Positions 12,071 to 24,224 of a DNA stretch of 64,000 bases are shown here, piece by piece. The stretch is from Microcebus murinus. Taxonomy: Eukaryota; Chordata; Mammalia; Primates; Cheirogaleidae. A program made the translations under genes and the position numbers. The DNA lies in NCBI RefSeq assembly GCF_040939455.1, contig NC_134122.1, positions 28,055,501 through 28,119,500 of the forward strand, given 5' to 3'. The notes under the pieces are model-generated. The model worked only from the letters and a program-made list of their open reading frames with translations. It searched no databases and was not told the origin of the DNA. Every line of letters begins with the position of its first letter. The first letter of the stretch is position 1.

Positions 12071-13119
12071 GGGGCTCTTGGTTTTGATTTTTTCCCAACA
12101 GCAGACCCTGCGATTAAGATTTGGATATCTATATTGTTATTTGGGAGTGAATTCCAGGAAGCATTTTGAGAGGATGGGGCTGTGACTCAAGGAAGGTAGG
12201 AAAGTGTATGTTAATGAGCAGGTCACTGCTGCAGGCAGCTGGAGCCCTCCCACTGGGGATCTTGTCATTGACTATGTGGAATATGCCTTGGAATTGGGTT
12301 GAAGGGCAAGGAAGCTTGGCTGCTTTCCCACCAATTTTCACTCTTTATTTGTGAAGGATTGCTCCCTTGGGCATTAACTATGTGGCTCTTTCTGCCTGTC
12401 CCTCAGTGAGTCAAGCGCTTGCCAGTGGGCAGAGAGTGTCCTCAGTCACTGAGGCATGGGAAGGCCTGAGCCTGGAAACCCTCTCAGGGATGTCTGTAGG
12501 GCACCACAAGCATGTGCTGCAATAGATGCATAATTAAATGTTAATTTTCTTCTTCCTTTTTGCCTGGAGTATATGCCCTCAATGCTCTCAGGGGAATGAA
12601 ATTACAGATAAGAGTTTAGAAATCTTGACAGCAGTAAGACTGTTTTTATTTCTCCACCACTGGACACCAGGCCTGGACAAAGAGCTTAGGAATCTGAGCT
12701 TATCCAACTGCATAGCAATGAGGGTCTTCCTAGAACATAGCCTTTCCCTCCTGACCTGCTAGTTGTGATAGTGCCTTCATCACACTGTTGAAAAGCCTTC
12801 TCCAGAGTCTTCTGCAACTCACTGTAAGTGCCTGTTGCTCTCTATTTGGAGTCCAGCATACTCTGGGAGGGGATCAAAGTTCCTGCAGGGAAAAAATATG
12901 CAGGATTTCTGGTTTGGAGCAGAGGGACATGTCCAGAAGGATGACTGACAAAGCTGGAAGGAGCAGGTGGCAGCTAGATTGAGCTCTACAAGGTCAGCTG
13001 AGGGTGTAACTTGACCTTCTGCACAAGCTCTTTTAAAGCAGGGGTCACCATCAGAGGTGGACAAAGGATGTCAGAAGAAAGTGATGCCAAATGGACAAGG
13101 CCCAGGCCTGATTAGCTTC
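12071..13119. other. Gene-free stretch
   Basis: No coding gene or repeat family recognised. Open frames on both strands (12129-12354, 12538-13064) overlap and have no known relatives. It borders the segment that has an inverted copy at 30.8-32.2 kb. Confidence 0.4.
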
Positions 13120-14272
13120 TCCCAGAACAGCTTTGTAAATGGAGAGTAAGCCTTCATTGAAAGCATGGAGTCAAGGGTCACAGAGGGTCTCTGAGCCACA
13201 ACGTGACTTATAGAAGGGTTTGTTGTAGAAGGCAGACTAAGAATGAAAGATGAGAATAGCCAGATCAGACCAGAAGTGAGGTTAGGAGAAAATGAAAAGA
13301 GAACTGGAACAGTATTGTTGGAGTGAAGTCTTCACAGGAGTTTAGACTCCTGGGCCCCCACTGCAAATCTGTCATTCACTCACTTGACCATAGGCAACAC
13401 CCTTTCACTCTCAGATTACTCCTCTCACCCTTGGAACTACATGTTTTCAGTGTCCAGGAGCAAAGTTGAAAATTTCGCAGGTTTCAGACCTTGAAGAGAG
13501 ATAAAATGCAGGCACGGTTAGCTGTGATCAGCAGCCTGCCAGACTATGTTGCAATTCAAATAAAACAACCAATGATGGCACATATCTGATGTTTCTCTAT
13601 AGCACCACCTTGCTGATAAAATGCTGTTAAATGTTAAACAATGCCCTCAACTGGGCATATGAACCTTAGGAAGTTCAGACTACTTTAGTCAGGTTGAGGA
13701 TATGAATTCAGTTTAGCCCAGGAACACACTATTAGGGTCTCCTCTTGTGGCTGCCGCTAAATGTCAAGATTTCTTTGACAGTTCAACTCTCTCAGAATAT
13801 GTACATCAAAATAGAATCTGAAAGGCAGATACTTGCATGCCCACAAATTATATTTGCCAAAGAAAAAAGGCCTGTAGATGCTGTCTGAAACATAATATGT
13901 TCATACTCATCAAATTATCTAGGAGACTTTAATCAATAAAACCACAACTGGTGAAGGTAATTCAGCAACAACAAAAGCCAAGATTTTTCAAATATTTTTT
14001 AGGAAGGAAGCAGGGAGTGTGTAGCTTCTGTGATTATTATGATACTCTCATGGAGTGGAAGTGATGGATTCTTCTCTTTGTTTCTTGCTAGACAGTGACT
14101 AGAAATCAGACAGTAGAAATAAAATAAACCTTGTCTTATCGCAATTTTGGTTTTTAGCTCCAGTTTTTATTCTTTTATAGGATGTAAAGGTCAAAGCACA
14201 AAAATAATGATGTATATGTTAATAGGTACATAATATATAAAGATGTAATTTGTGACATCAATATTATAAAGA
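13120..14272 (+). repeat. Local duplication, copy 1 (inverted partner at 30845-32180)
   Basis: Read forward, this segment matches the reverse complement of 30845-32180 along its whole length, at roughly 80% by eye. Anchor strings are cagaacagctttgtaaatgg at 13121, aaacaaccaatgatggcaca near 13564 and ttatatttgccaaagaaaa near 13847. The right-hand part (about 13970-14272) is an old L1 fragment that belongs to the duplicated unit. The segment ends exactly where an L1 5' UTR begins at 14273. Confidence 0.8.
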
Positions 14273-14850
14273 GGAGACTTCTGGCAAGATGGCTGACCAG
14301 AGACACCAGCTGCCAGAACATCTCATCAAGAAGGAGAAGTTTTAGATTAATGAGAAAAAAAATGAACAGATAAGAAAACATAGCATAGATGTGGGTCTGA
14401 AGGAAGGATGCCAGAGCCTTCAGGAGACTCCACAGGAAGAAGAATTTGCAGTGCAGAACTAAAAGGAGCAAGGTATCAGCAAAAGTCAACACCCAAGAGA
14501 CTTGGAGTCCAGCAAGAAGGGTAGGTTGAGTGGTTTGTTTCTCCCTCCCTTGGACCTCTGACAGTCAGTGGGCTCCTGAGCTGCTGGAGAGACTTTCTGG
14601 CCACATAAGGCCTAAGGCTGCTGCCACCAGTGAGCTGGTAACTGCTTGTGGACAGGATACCAGTCTCCCACCCAACCCCCTGGCACTTTCTGCCTCCACA
14701 GACCCAAGCAGGCACAGCAGGTGCCATACTGCTTCTCCACACACCACGAACCTTTGTCCTACCTAGGGGGCTTCAACTCCTCAGGTTTCATCCCACTCGG
14801 TGCCACACAGACATTTCCAGACAGATCCTGTTTCCCTAAGCAAGCAGCCC
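14273..14850 (+). mobile_element. L1 5' end fragment, plus strand
   Basis: Starts with ctggcaagatggctgacc, the typical 5' terminus of a primate-type L1, and aligns base for base with the element starting at 27361 (shared blocks include gcctcaactcctcagg-like text and cacacagacatttccagac). Only the 5' UTR is present. No ORF1 or ORF2 follows, so the 3' part has been lost. Confidence 0.75.
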
Positions 14851-15754
14851 CAGGCCAAGACTAGAGCCAGTTTGAAAAGGTATTTGCCAAGAGAAGGATC
14901 ATCTTATCCTATGTCCTTCAATGGAAGAGAGGACTCTGAGCCAGTAAGTTTCCCTATAAACCACCATAAGCAAGGTCAGCTGAAGGTCCCTCAAATTTAT
15001 TCATTGCTGACACTTTTATTTCCTTGTTCAATTCAATTTTTTTCCCATGGGGACAAATCATTGCATCATTCCCTATCATAGCAAATTCACACTGAGGGAA
15101 GACCTTTTCACATTGATGTCAACTTTTCTTCACATCATTTTTACAGGTTTGAGGTGAGATTTTCTTGCTATTATTGTGGTTTTATGGTCAGAGACCCAGG
15201 AAAGTCTGAATCCTCCCCCACCAATCATCCCAACCCCTGGAGACTCAGGAAGCAGTGCCAGCCTGGGCTCCAGGTACCACTTTACAAGCATCTGAGCCAC
15301 ATCCAGTGTCCTCCATCACTGGGCTCGCTGGGAACAGGTGAGCTGGAAAATAGCCTGGGTCTGCCTTGCTCCCCACTCCCAGCACCAAATCTGAGTTGAA
15401 GACCTATGGGTTCAGGCCCACTGTGGACAAAGGAAGATTGCTGACTGGATCCCATGTGGGGACTTCAGCAAGACACATGGGTAGATGAGGACTAATCACA
15501 ATCAGGGCCAGGCTGGGAGGAAGGCAGCTCTATCCCCAGATGCAGACACTGTGGAGGACATTGCCCTTCATGGAACAGGGGCCAAAGATCTTCTTGGGCT
15601 CTGACCAAGTGGATATGTAATTCTCTTTCTTTTGATGGGGTCAGGGAGATAGAAAGGGAATGGGTTAAGGCAAAATTATGGGGAGAAGATCGTAAGTGTT
15701 CTTTCTCCAGTGTTTGACTTTATTGTCATCACCATCAGCATCATTATCTACAGC
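14851..15754. other. Gene-free stretch beyond the L1 5' fragment
   Basis: No gene recognised. Part of it may still be L1 5' UTR-derived (about 15170-15560 is GC-rich with short open frames), but I cannot align it to the 27 kb copy by eye. Confidence 0.35.
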
Positions 15755-16100
15755 AGAACACTTTTATTGCATTGTCTTAAACCAGGCACTGTGATAGATT
15801 CTTCTGAGTCTGTGGTAATTAAAATAAACAAGGCCTTTTTATAGAACTAAAAAAGGACCCAATGGTCCCATTTGGAGTAGAGTTTGGAGTGAATGTGAAT
15901 GATGTCAAGAAGAGCATGATAATGGCTGTCATAGAATTGGAGTTCTGTGGAGCCCTAGAGGGGAAAGGGGACCCTCTTCTGGCTAGGGACACTTGAATTG
16001 GGTTCATTAAGAACATCATATTTGATCTGAGCCTTGGAAGAAATGTAGAATTTTATAGAAACGGTCAAAATGGACAAGCCTGAATCTGAGTAGCACAAGT
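15755..16100 (+). mobile_element. L2 fragment (weak)
   Basis: Begins with the L2-like phrase ttaaaccaggcactgtgata and later has atttgatctgagccttggaa, which resembles internal L2 text. Badly decayed. Confidence 0.5.
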
Positions 16101-16365
16101 AGGATAAATTTGCATCTGCTCATGTGGCTCTGCATCTTTCAGGGAGATTTTATTTCTCCTTTGGTATTCTGGGAGTACCCTGTGCAAGGGTCACAAAGCC
16201 ACAGACTTGGAAATAACCTGCTAGAGCAGTGAACAGGGATCCCCAGCCATTGTGACCATCTAGGACAAGAGGCCAGTGTTCCCCCGACCTGTCTGTGCAC
16301 CTGTCCATGGGGTTCATTTCTTTCCCAGCACAAAGACCTTGAGGGTGAAATCTGCTGTGTCACAG

Positions 16366-16443
16366 TCCATGAACCAAGCCTTCAGGATGAACAGTTTCCT
16401 TAGAGCTCCCTTCATGTCCTTGTTCCTTAGGCAGTAGATGAAG
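16366..16443 (-). pseudogene. Fragment of an OR1-like olfactory receptor 3' end
   Basis: About 78 bp matches the last 26 or so codons of the intact receptor at 18145-19098 with only a few differences (shared string ccttagagctcccttcatgt). It encodes the end of the seventh membrane segment, including the FIYCLRN region, and the cytoplasmic tail. Weaker similarity extends into the 3' flank, about 16288-16365 against 18090-18160. Upstream of codon PFIY the match stops, and an L1 5' fragment begins near 16460. It is therefore a broken tail of a duplicated receptor copy, not a gene. Confidence 0.75.
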
Positions 16444-16459
16444 GACACTAGTGAGAGTG

Positions 16460-18075
16460 GCCATTTTGGCATATCTTGAGGGCCTAACACCTGACTGCAA
16501 ACTCACATCAGGTCACTAGCTCTCTCCTCAGACTTGAGCCTTTGTGGCAGGGTGCCATTATGGTGGTGCAGCCATAGAGGACTGTATCCTACCCAAGGAA
16601 GCTCAGCCCTTGTGTCATCACATCCAGGGAGTTCCTGCTCATGTTCCCCAGCGCCGGATCAGAGGGCGGCTGGCACAGTGCAGCTGTACCCAAGAGAGCT
16701 GCAGGGTTCCCAGTCCTCAAGTGCAGTGCCCCAAGGGGGTAGACCCTCAGACAAAGGAAACCAAAGGGAGCACTTTTCAGTGTCTGAGAGCTCTTTGCTT
16801 GGGGCTGTGAGTGGCTGTTCCACTTTCAGTAGAGACACAAACTGTCTGCACAGCTCTGCAAGGAAGGAGTGAAATCTTGTCCCACTGGCCAAGTGGCCTC
16901 TTTGCTTGAGCACAGGCATAGAGAGAGGGCTTCTCCCCCATCCGACCATTGCTGCAGAAACAGCCCTTACTGCTCCCTCAGGAAACTGGCACAGGCCAGC
17001 AAAAGGGTAAAAGGGCGGCTTATCTGGGGCTATGAGGAGGACAGTGGCTTGACCTCCCGCCTGTGCTTGTAAAAAAGGTGGGTCCCCTTGGGGAGCTGCA
17101 GTGTTCCTCCCACAGAAAGTGGGAGAGCTAGAGAGCAGAAGAGCTGTGTATTCGGGGCCGTGGGGGGAAATTGCACATTGCAGCCGTTTCCAGAGGGCAC
17201 AGAGGTTTAATGTTGAGCTGGAGGGCAGGCATCTCCTAGTCTCTGGGCTACACTGCAGACTGGAAATAAACAGTAGCGTCTGGCTGAAGTGAGTATCACA
17301 AGCACCAGGACAGGAGCATAACAGGGAAACAGATCACATTCCTGCCTGAGGTCTCAACACCGGACAGACCCTCCCCTCTACGGAGACCTCGGGCATTTCA
17401 CCAGGAGCCCAAAGATTCCTCGACGCCCCCATCGGGGCAGGTGCTTGTACCAGCCACTGGGGCACCCGAGGGCGGGCTTGCTTGGTTAAGCTCCGCACAG
17501 CTTCTCCACCCCTTCCACGACTGAGCGCAGTGCCCAGGCCACCACTCGCTCCTCTGACCACCAGGACACTCTAACCAGAGAGCTTCTTCCCCCATAAAGA
17601 CTAAGCATAGACTTACTAGTACCACCGCCTGCTCTTACCTGCAAGTGCCCTCTACTGGCCTGGAGGTCGAACTGCACAACTCAATACAAAATCTGCTGGC
17701 ACAAGGACAGAATGTTTGGGAATGAGACCTTTTGCCACCCACAAGAGGCCATGACCCTGCCCACATGCACAGCACATCACTACTACAAGCAGCATTTGGG
17801 AAAGCCACCACACTAAGGCTATCTATTAATATAACTGAGGAATTCATACAGAGTCTTTGCAACTGAAAGCTCTCAGAAGCAAACGCAGATGACCTTGCTT
17901 GACATACATTATAGTCACATCCTCAAGCGGAAATAAAAAGTTCCATCCAAACAAAAGTAAATTCAAAAATAACAAGAAGTGACAGTTTCTCCACATGGGA
18001 AGGAAGCCCCATGAAGTTTTGGACTAGCTAATTACCTACTAGAGCAGCCCTGGTGTCAATCAAAGACAGTGAAAC
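16460..18075 (+). mobile_element. L1 5' end fragment, plus strand (older type)
   Basis: A GC-rich 1.6 kb block ends with gaagtgacagtttctccaca near 17978, a phrase typical of the region just before ORF1 in older L1 families. No ORF1 or ORF2 follows. It lies between the broken receptor tail (16366-16443) and the intact receptor. The overlapping open frames at 16534-17862 on both strands are products of its composition. The left boundary is approximate. Confidence 0.65.
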
Positions 18076-18144
18076 CTGAGTTCCTTCTGCCCTGTTTGTG
18101 CATCCCTGGGGCACAGACACAAAGCTCCGGGGGGTGGGGTGGAG

Positions 18145-19098
18145 TCAGCTGTGAGACAGAGCACAGAATAAAGCCTTCAGGTTAAACAGTTTCCTTAGAG
18201 CTCCCTTCATGTCCTTGTTTCTCAGGCAGTAGATGAAGGGATTCAGCATGGGGGTCACCACCATGTACAACACTGAAGCCAACGAAGCCTTGTCAGGGGA
18301 GTGGGAGGATGAGGGACTCAGGTAGACCCCTGTGATGGTCCCATAGAAGAGTATGACCACAGTCAGATGGGAGCCACAGGTAGAAAAGGCCTTCTGTTTA
18401 CCACGGGCAGAGGGGACCCTGAGCACAGCAGACACAATGTGTGCGTAGGAGACAAGAATGCCAAGGAAGGGCATGAGGACAATCGTGCCCCCCAGCAGCA
18501 GAATCATAAGCTGGTTGAGCTGGGTGTTGGAACAGGAGAGCTGGAGCAGGGGAATGAGGTCACAGAAGAAGTAAGGAATGACATTGCTGTCACAGAAGTC
18601 CAGCCGTGCCATGAGCAGAGTGTGTAGCAGGGAGTGGAGGCTGGCAACAAGCCATGAGCTTCCCAGCATCAGGGCACAGACATGCAGACTCATCTTGGAG
18701 GAGTAGTGCAGGGGGTGGCAGATGGCCACATAGCGGTCATAGGCCATAGCTGTTAAGAGGAAGTTGTCCATGTTGGCAAGTAGGATGCAGAAGTAGATCT
18801 GGGCTAGGCAGCCACTGTAAGAGATAGACTGAGTCTGTGTCTGGATGTTCACAAGCATCTTGGGGACTGTGGCAGAGATGAAGCAGAAATCCACCAGGGA
18901 GAGGTTGCTGAGGAAGAAGTACATGGGAGTGTGGAGATGGGCGTCTGCGCCAATGGCCAGGATGATGAGCAGGTTCCCTGCAGCGCCGACTAGGTACATG
19001 GCAAAGAAGAGCCCAAAGACCAGATCCTGACTCTCTGGCTGGCTGGAGAGCCCTAGCAGGATGAACTCAGAGGCCCTTGTGTGGTTCCTGGTCTCCAT
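18145..19098 (-). CDS. Olfactory receptor, OR1-like class II, intact
   Basis: A seven-membrane-segment odorant receptor that would signal through Golf in olfactory neurons. The protein is 317 residues from the methionine at 19098 (METRNHT), a typical length. That start gives the usual receptor N-terminus with an NHT glycosylation site. An in-frame ATG 21 codons upstream (19161) would add an atypical leader and is less likely. Visible motifs in order: GNLLI in TM1, LHTPMYFFLSNLS at TM2, MAYDRYVAICHPLHY at the end of TM3, SYAHI in TM5, KAFSTCGSHLTVV at TM6 and PMLNPFIYCLRN in TM7. The wording of TM2, TM6 and TM7 is that of family OR1. There are no stops or frameshifts, so it is probably functional. 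A broken tail of a second copy lies at 16366-16443, and part of its 5' flank is copied at 29877-30479. I recall no intact OR1-type gene at the human 7q22 locus. Confidence 0.85.
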   Translation of the reverse strand: METRNHTRASEFILLGLSSQPESQDLVFGLFFAMYLVGAAGNLLIILAIGADAHLHTPMYFFLSNLSLVDFCFISATVPKMLVNIQTQTQSISYSGCLAQIYFCILLANMDNFLLTAMAYDRYVAICHPLHYSSKMSLHVCALMLGSSWLVASLHSLLHTLLMARLDFCDSNVIPYFFCDLIPLLQLSCSNTQLNQLMILLLGGTIVLMPFLGILVSYAHIVSAVLRVPSARGKQKAFSTCGSHLTVVILFYGTITGVYLSPSSSHSPDKASLASVLYMVVTPMLNPFIYCLRNKDMKGALRKLFNLKALFCALSHS

Positions 19099-19327
19099 GG
19101 GCAACTCGTCCTGCTGGGAGAGCCAAGCAGTCACAGAGGAGTAGGAGGTGGAGGTTTCCATGCCTCCCTCTGTCCTACCTGCAATCTCTCAACTCACACC
19201 TAGTCACATCACTGTGCTCATTTGGTACAAACCACAAAGAAGGCTCTCAGACTATTTAAAATAAAAACCCAAAGCCTCAAGTAGGGAGCCCTACAGCCTT
19301 GACAGACCCCAACGTCAGGGTTTGGTT

Positions 19328-19943
19328 TATGTTACCACTAAAATTCTGCTGGCTCTGGACTGACTGAGTAAGCCCCATCTCCATCTGCCATCACTCAGTG
19401 GAGAATGCTGGTGGTGTATGGCCATGTATTCAGTGGTGGCAGCAATGAGGGTGTTACTTAGAATGTTTTATCCCCCCAATTTTTATCACACTTTCATTCT
19501 TTGATATGAGCAATTGATAGTGTCTCAAGGTTAAGTAAAGAGCTATAGAAATGTAGTTCCTCCCACTCCCCACGAGAGGGCCACCAGAGGTCATTTCCAT
19601 ATGGAATTGTGGGAGCACAATGGCACATATGCAGAACTAGAGGGTACCGTCTGTACACACCTTCCTTCCCACACACCTCCTTCCCCTTCAGTACTTTGTC
19701 TCCCTTAGTCCCGGACCCCCGTAGAGCCCAGGGCTCATGGGGCTTTGGTTTCTTCTCATCACCAACTCTAGGTACCTTGGTCCTGTGCTGATGCTGGGAA
19801 TGGAGTAGGTCCAGGTAGCCTGAACAGAAGTGCCTGCTGACTGGGACAGCTCAGCCAGTGCTTTTGCTTGGGCTTACCCAGGAAAGGCCTCACCCCTGGA
19901 GAGTGATCACAGACAGGTGGGAGTTGCCCCTGCAGATACCAAA
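19328..19943 (+). repeat. Local duplication of the OR 5' flank, copy 1
   Basis: This segment begins about 230 bp upstream of the OR1-like start codon and matches 29877-30479 in the same orientation, roughly 80-85% by eye. Shared strings include tattcagtggtggcagcaa, ggaattgtgggagcacaatg and gttgcccctgcagataccaa. It would contain receptor promoter or 5' UTR sequence if those lie close by. Open frames across it are on both strands and unsupported. Confidence 0.85.
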
Positions 19944-20775
19944 GAGAAACTGCAGGTGTAACATTGCTCAAGGTCACCGAGGTTATGGCAGGCCACATGG
20001 GGATTCCACTAAATTGGAATTCATAATAGTTCAGAGAGACTTCAGCTGAACTTTCATTAGACATAGCATAAATTCTTTTTCATGGCTTTACAAGGAAGAG
20101 TAGGATTTAGGTCCTAGGAGAAAGCAAATCTATAAAGAGGAAGGGGAAAAAGGAAAGGTCTGGGGTTAGTGTGCTGATTGGGGATGCGGCACAGGCAATG
20201 GGGACATCAGTCTGGGAGGGCTCTGAGGGTGGGGTCCTGGACCCTTGGAACTGGGTGGTGGCAAAAAGGGAAATCCATCTTGGGAGGCTGACTTCGTCCC
20301 TGCCAGGATGTTGCTGAGGTCCGGTATGCTTGGAGCAAGGAACTTACCAATGCAGTCAGGCAGGGCAAAGCTGGGATGGAGATCTCAGTCATGAAGGAGT
20401 TCCCAGCTGGGTTCTTGGCCTGTGCTGAGAGCTGTTCCTTTGTATAGAAGATAAATGGCCCATTTTGAATTGGTGTTTTACTGATTTGAGTCTTTTAGAG
20501 ACCAATCCTTTGTTCCTTTGGTAGGATTTTTTTTTTTTTTTTTAAAATGAGAACCGTAAGATGGAAACGCAGAAACCTAAGAAGAGAGAAATGTATTTGT
20601 TGATAAGAATAAATAAATAGAAACATATATGATACTTGACATGGCTGAGATCTTCATCTGATCTGGGCTCAGTAAAGAGCTTTTATGAGGTGACGTGAGA
20701 GAAAAGAAACAATAGAGGACACTACTCTCATTCACGAAAAGCTTCCAGTCAGATGTGAAATATTTACATCAATAC
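19944..20775. other. Gene-free stretch
   Basis: No gene or repeat family recognised, apart from a T run of about 18 at 20526-20543. This might be the far 5' region of the OR1-like gene, but nothing in the sequence shows it. Confidence 0.4.
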
Positions 20776-20779
20776 CTAG

Positions 20780-20970
20780 AGCCAGGAAGCTGACACTTAT
20801 TGAGCACCTGCTGTGTGTCATATACAGGGCCAGCATGTACACATGTTTAATTCCATCCTGACGCCAGCCTAGACGAAGTCAGCATCATTATTCTTCTTTT
20901 ACAGATGAGTAAACTGACACACAAAGGGTTTAAATAATTTCCCCCAAAGACATCAGCATTTGATTCTAGG
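20780..20970 (+). mobile_element. MIR short interspersed repeat
   Basis: Reads as MIR on the plus strand: gacacttattgagcacctgc, then cagcatcattattcttcttt, then ttacagatgagtaaactgac and a decayed end. Confidence 0.8.
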
Positions 20971-21784
20971 TCAGTGTGATTTCAAAGCAATTCTCCTTCA
21001 TTTCATGGCTTCGAAAAGACACAGGAACAAGTGCTACTAGGAATCTTAAACTTGAGGTATGTGTATAAATGGATGGGGGGGGGTCCTAGGGTAAGCAGGT
21101 TGGAACTGGAGTAGGTGAATGATGCAGGACATGGTTGGGGAGGGAGAATCTGTCCTGGGGAGACAGCACCCATTGGTGTGGCAGCAGGGTAGATGCTGAG
21201 GGTGACAATGCAGGTGAGCAGGGAGACAGTGTGTGCAAGACAAAGGCTTGACCTTTCCGTGACTAATATTCCCTCCCAACCAAGGGTGTCTCTGTCCTCC
21301 CTTCACTTCCAATACTCCCAATTTTTCCCCATAGATATAGGAGAAGAAAAATCTTCTTGTTACTACTTCCCAGTTATTAGAAAAATTCTCTTTCCAAGGA
21401 TTTCTATTTTAAGGAAACTAAAGCTGAGAAAGTCTCACTAACAAGAGAAAGGGCTCTCCCCCTAGCTTCTGGATCACTGCTGTCATCATGAAGATATCTC
21501 CCAGTTTAAAACTCCGCCCTTGACCCTCATGGTTTATCAAATAAAAATAAACAACTACTTAAAAATATATAAAATATCCCCAAAGATGCAAAAAGAAGTA
21601 AAAAAACATGAATATAATACTAATACAGAAAAAAATATAAAGTTATTAAATAGTTTCTAAAAGGGCATCTGGCTCCAATGAAGAAAAATGTCTAATATTC
21701 TAGGAACCAATAATTCATTTGGCAATTAAAAAATATAAAAATGATGTCAGGTTAATTATCTCAAAATGGATATAGTAATAATGT
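20971..21784. other. Gene-free, AT-rich toward the right
   Basis: No gene recognised. 21540-21780 is AT-rich and may be the edge of old LINE sequence. Confidence 0.4.
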
Positions 21785-21905
21785 TTGTTTAAAGGTTGTG
21801 TTTTGAGGATTAAATAACAAAATGCACATAACATGCTTAGAATAGTGTATTGCACATAGTACACACACTGTGAACATTAGCTATGATTATTATGACTATT
21901 ATTCA
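21785..21905 (-). mobile_element. MIR fragment, minus strand
   Basis: Inverted MIR motifs: ttttgaggattaaataacaa, then catgcttagaatagtgtatt, then gcacatagtacacacactg and attagctatgattattatg. Confidence 0.7.
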
Positions 21906-21909
21906 ATTC

Positions 21910-23170
21910 ACATTTAGAGGTAAATATGATTGTAATCCCAAACTAAACATAGACAATAAAAAGAATGTTTTAGGCCAATTTTGTTCATAGAAATAGATAC
22001 AAATGCCACAGATAAAACATCTACAAATAAAGAAAACAATATTTTGAAAGAATTAGCTATTAACCTCAAAGAAATCTATTAACCTAGTTGATCACAAAAT
22101 ATCAAAATAATGTCATTAGATCCAGATAAATTTATCATCCAGATGAATTTATCATTGCCTTATAGATTAAAACTCTCAAAATATTAGAAATGTTTCTTTA
22201 ATATAAACTGTGTATTTTAAAATGAGTCAACATTTTTATTGAAGAACACTTCAAAATTTTCCTTAAGAAGACATGAATGTTCTCTGTTATTATTCCTCAT
22301 TTAACATTGCCCTAGAAATGCTGGTGATGTCTATCTGAAAATAAAAAAAGAAATAAAAACATAACATTTTGCAAAAGATATATTTATAACTAAGCTATTA
22401 AAAGAGATAAAGCAATTGTTAGAAATAGTTTAGCAAAGATGCAGAGTACAAATCACACAAATATGAATTAATTGCTTACTGATATACCAACAGAAAATAA
22501 CATTAAAAGAAACAATGGAATAGATGATTTTATTCCCACTAATGGTGAAATTGAATATTTGAATTTGTATTCAACTTGAAACATAAAATATTTGTTCAAA
22601 GAATGTTATAACAGATAAAGTTAAGGAATATATAAGATATAAGTAGATTCTAACTGAAAGGCATACATATATTCAAATGACTATAATTTTCAAGGAAGTA
22701 TATAGATTATGTTATTATCTATATACTAAATTTGTTAATTTACTTAACTTAATAAATTGATAAATGTACAATATAGACCAGGGAATGTATTATGTACTTA
22801 AATGTTAGCTATTTAATTCTACTCCAAACTCTATAGATAAGAACTCTTTTCTAACTAGCAGAGGCTTACAGAGATTAAGTAAATGTGTAAAAATGTAAGA
22901 ATTTAATATTTTGGACCACACAAGAGGAAACAAATCAGATGAAAAAAGAAGATAATTGGTTCAAAGACATTTGTTGAAATATCATTCTTAAATTTTTAAA
23001 AATTTGAAACAACCAAATGTTCAACATAACAGGATATATTTGCAAAGTATAACATATCAATGCAATGATCACTACACAGTAAAAATGACAGTGTGTCAAT
23101 TTCTAGATATTTGTCTATGACATAGATTTTAAAACTAGAACAAAAGATATCCTATACTACAGATGGAATT
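21910..23170 (+). mobile_element. Old L1 or HAL1 remnant, plus strand
   Basis: AT-rich sequence that follows the order of text in old L1-type elements. It includes a region like the reverse-transcriptase neighbourhood (ctcatttaacattgccctag, near 22297) and later gtttagcaaagatgcagagt. No open frame survives. Family assignment is uncertain. Confidence 0.45.
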
Positions 23171-24224
23171 TGTGCCAGAATGTTTGTGTCATACATACAC
23201 CAACAAAAGTAAGATACTAATTTGGAAAGTGATGGGAACAGACTGAGGTTTAATATCCACTAGTTTATCCCCTGCTGAGCTGCTTACATTTATGGTGATG
23301 TTGGCAATGAGGGAGGCCATTCTAGCAGTCATCTGCTCTGCTGCTGACCCTGTCCTTAGTGTCAGCAAACATTTTCTGAGGTCTCTTTCCAGATTAAACA
23401 TTAGAAGGGATTGGAATTGCCAGACAACAGAATTTCTGGAGAAGCCTCCATTGTAGGGAACGAGGGCAGGGACCAAGAGAGGTTTTCCATGAACCAAATC
23501 CTGTGTGACTTAGGAAGTCTGAACTCTAGTAAAACAACGAGATTGGATCCCTGCCTAGATTCCAAGGTCCCCTAAAGGTTTCAGGTTCTGCTTGTCTTGG
23601 GGAAGTAGAGGAAGAGGAGATGCCTTTTGCCTGAGACATTTAGGGGCTTTGGGGGAGCAGGATCTCTTCCTGCACCCACATTGGCACTGACCTGTCAAGT
23701 CGTCTGATTTCTGTCCCTGCCCCCTCCTGAGTTGCTCCTCCTGTTTAAGGAGGGCAAAAAGCTCACAAGCAGCCTGAAGCTGGAGACACAACCCTGGGCC
23801 CCATGGAAAGCAAGATGAGAAAGCAGTTGGGTAGATGGCAGGGTGGGGCAGGAGGTGAGGAGAGCAGAGCCCCATTCCCTGATTCTTGGGCCAAGGAGAG
23901 GTGTATGGGTCTCACACTTGGATTATTTGCAGGGCTACTCTTGGGCTCTAGGGAGCAATCTCCATGGGCATGGTTAGAAGGAATTATGCAGTAATTGCCT
24001 GGGGTCCTGCTGGGACCCCATGTCTCCTGGGCTCCAGGATGCCTTACAATCTCCTTAGGGTTTTTCCACTGGAAAGTGATTGCCCTCAGTGGTTTAATTT
24101 TCTACTTTTGTCTCCAGGGGAAATCTTCACAATTTCATACTTGTTCTCTTCAGTCCAGGGAATTTATCTTGTTGATTCTATCAGATCAGAAACTCCAAAA
24201 TTCATGTTGATGACTCTCTTTTAA
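23171..24224. other. Gene-free stretch
   Basis: No gene, RNA or repeat family recognised. Short open frames occur on both strands (23189-23497, 23555-23875, 23803-24224), overlap and lack family resemblance. Confidence 0.4.

Noticed and set aside
1..17000. CYP3A43 exons, expected near OR2AE1 by synteny
   Set aside because: No text resembling the conserved CYP3A haem-binding or last exon was found, so the gene is outside the window or too far to the left.
16534..17862. Overlapping open frames on both strands
   Set aside because: Same cause: GC-rich L1 5' UTR text with few stops.
18367..18627. Plus-strand open frame opposite the OR1-like gene
   Set aside because: Antisense shadow of the receptor reading frame.
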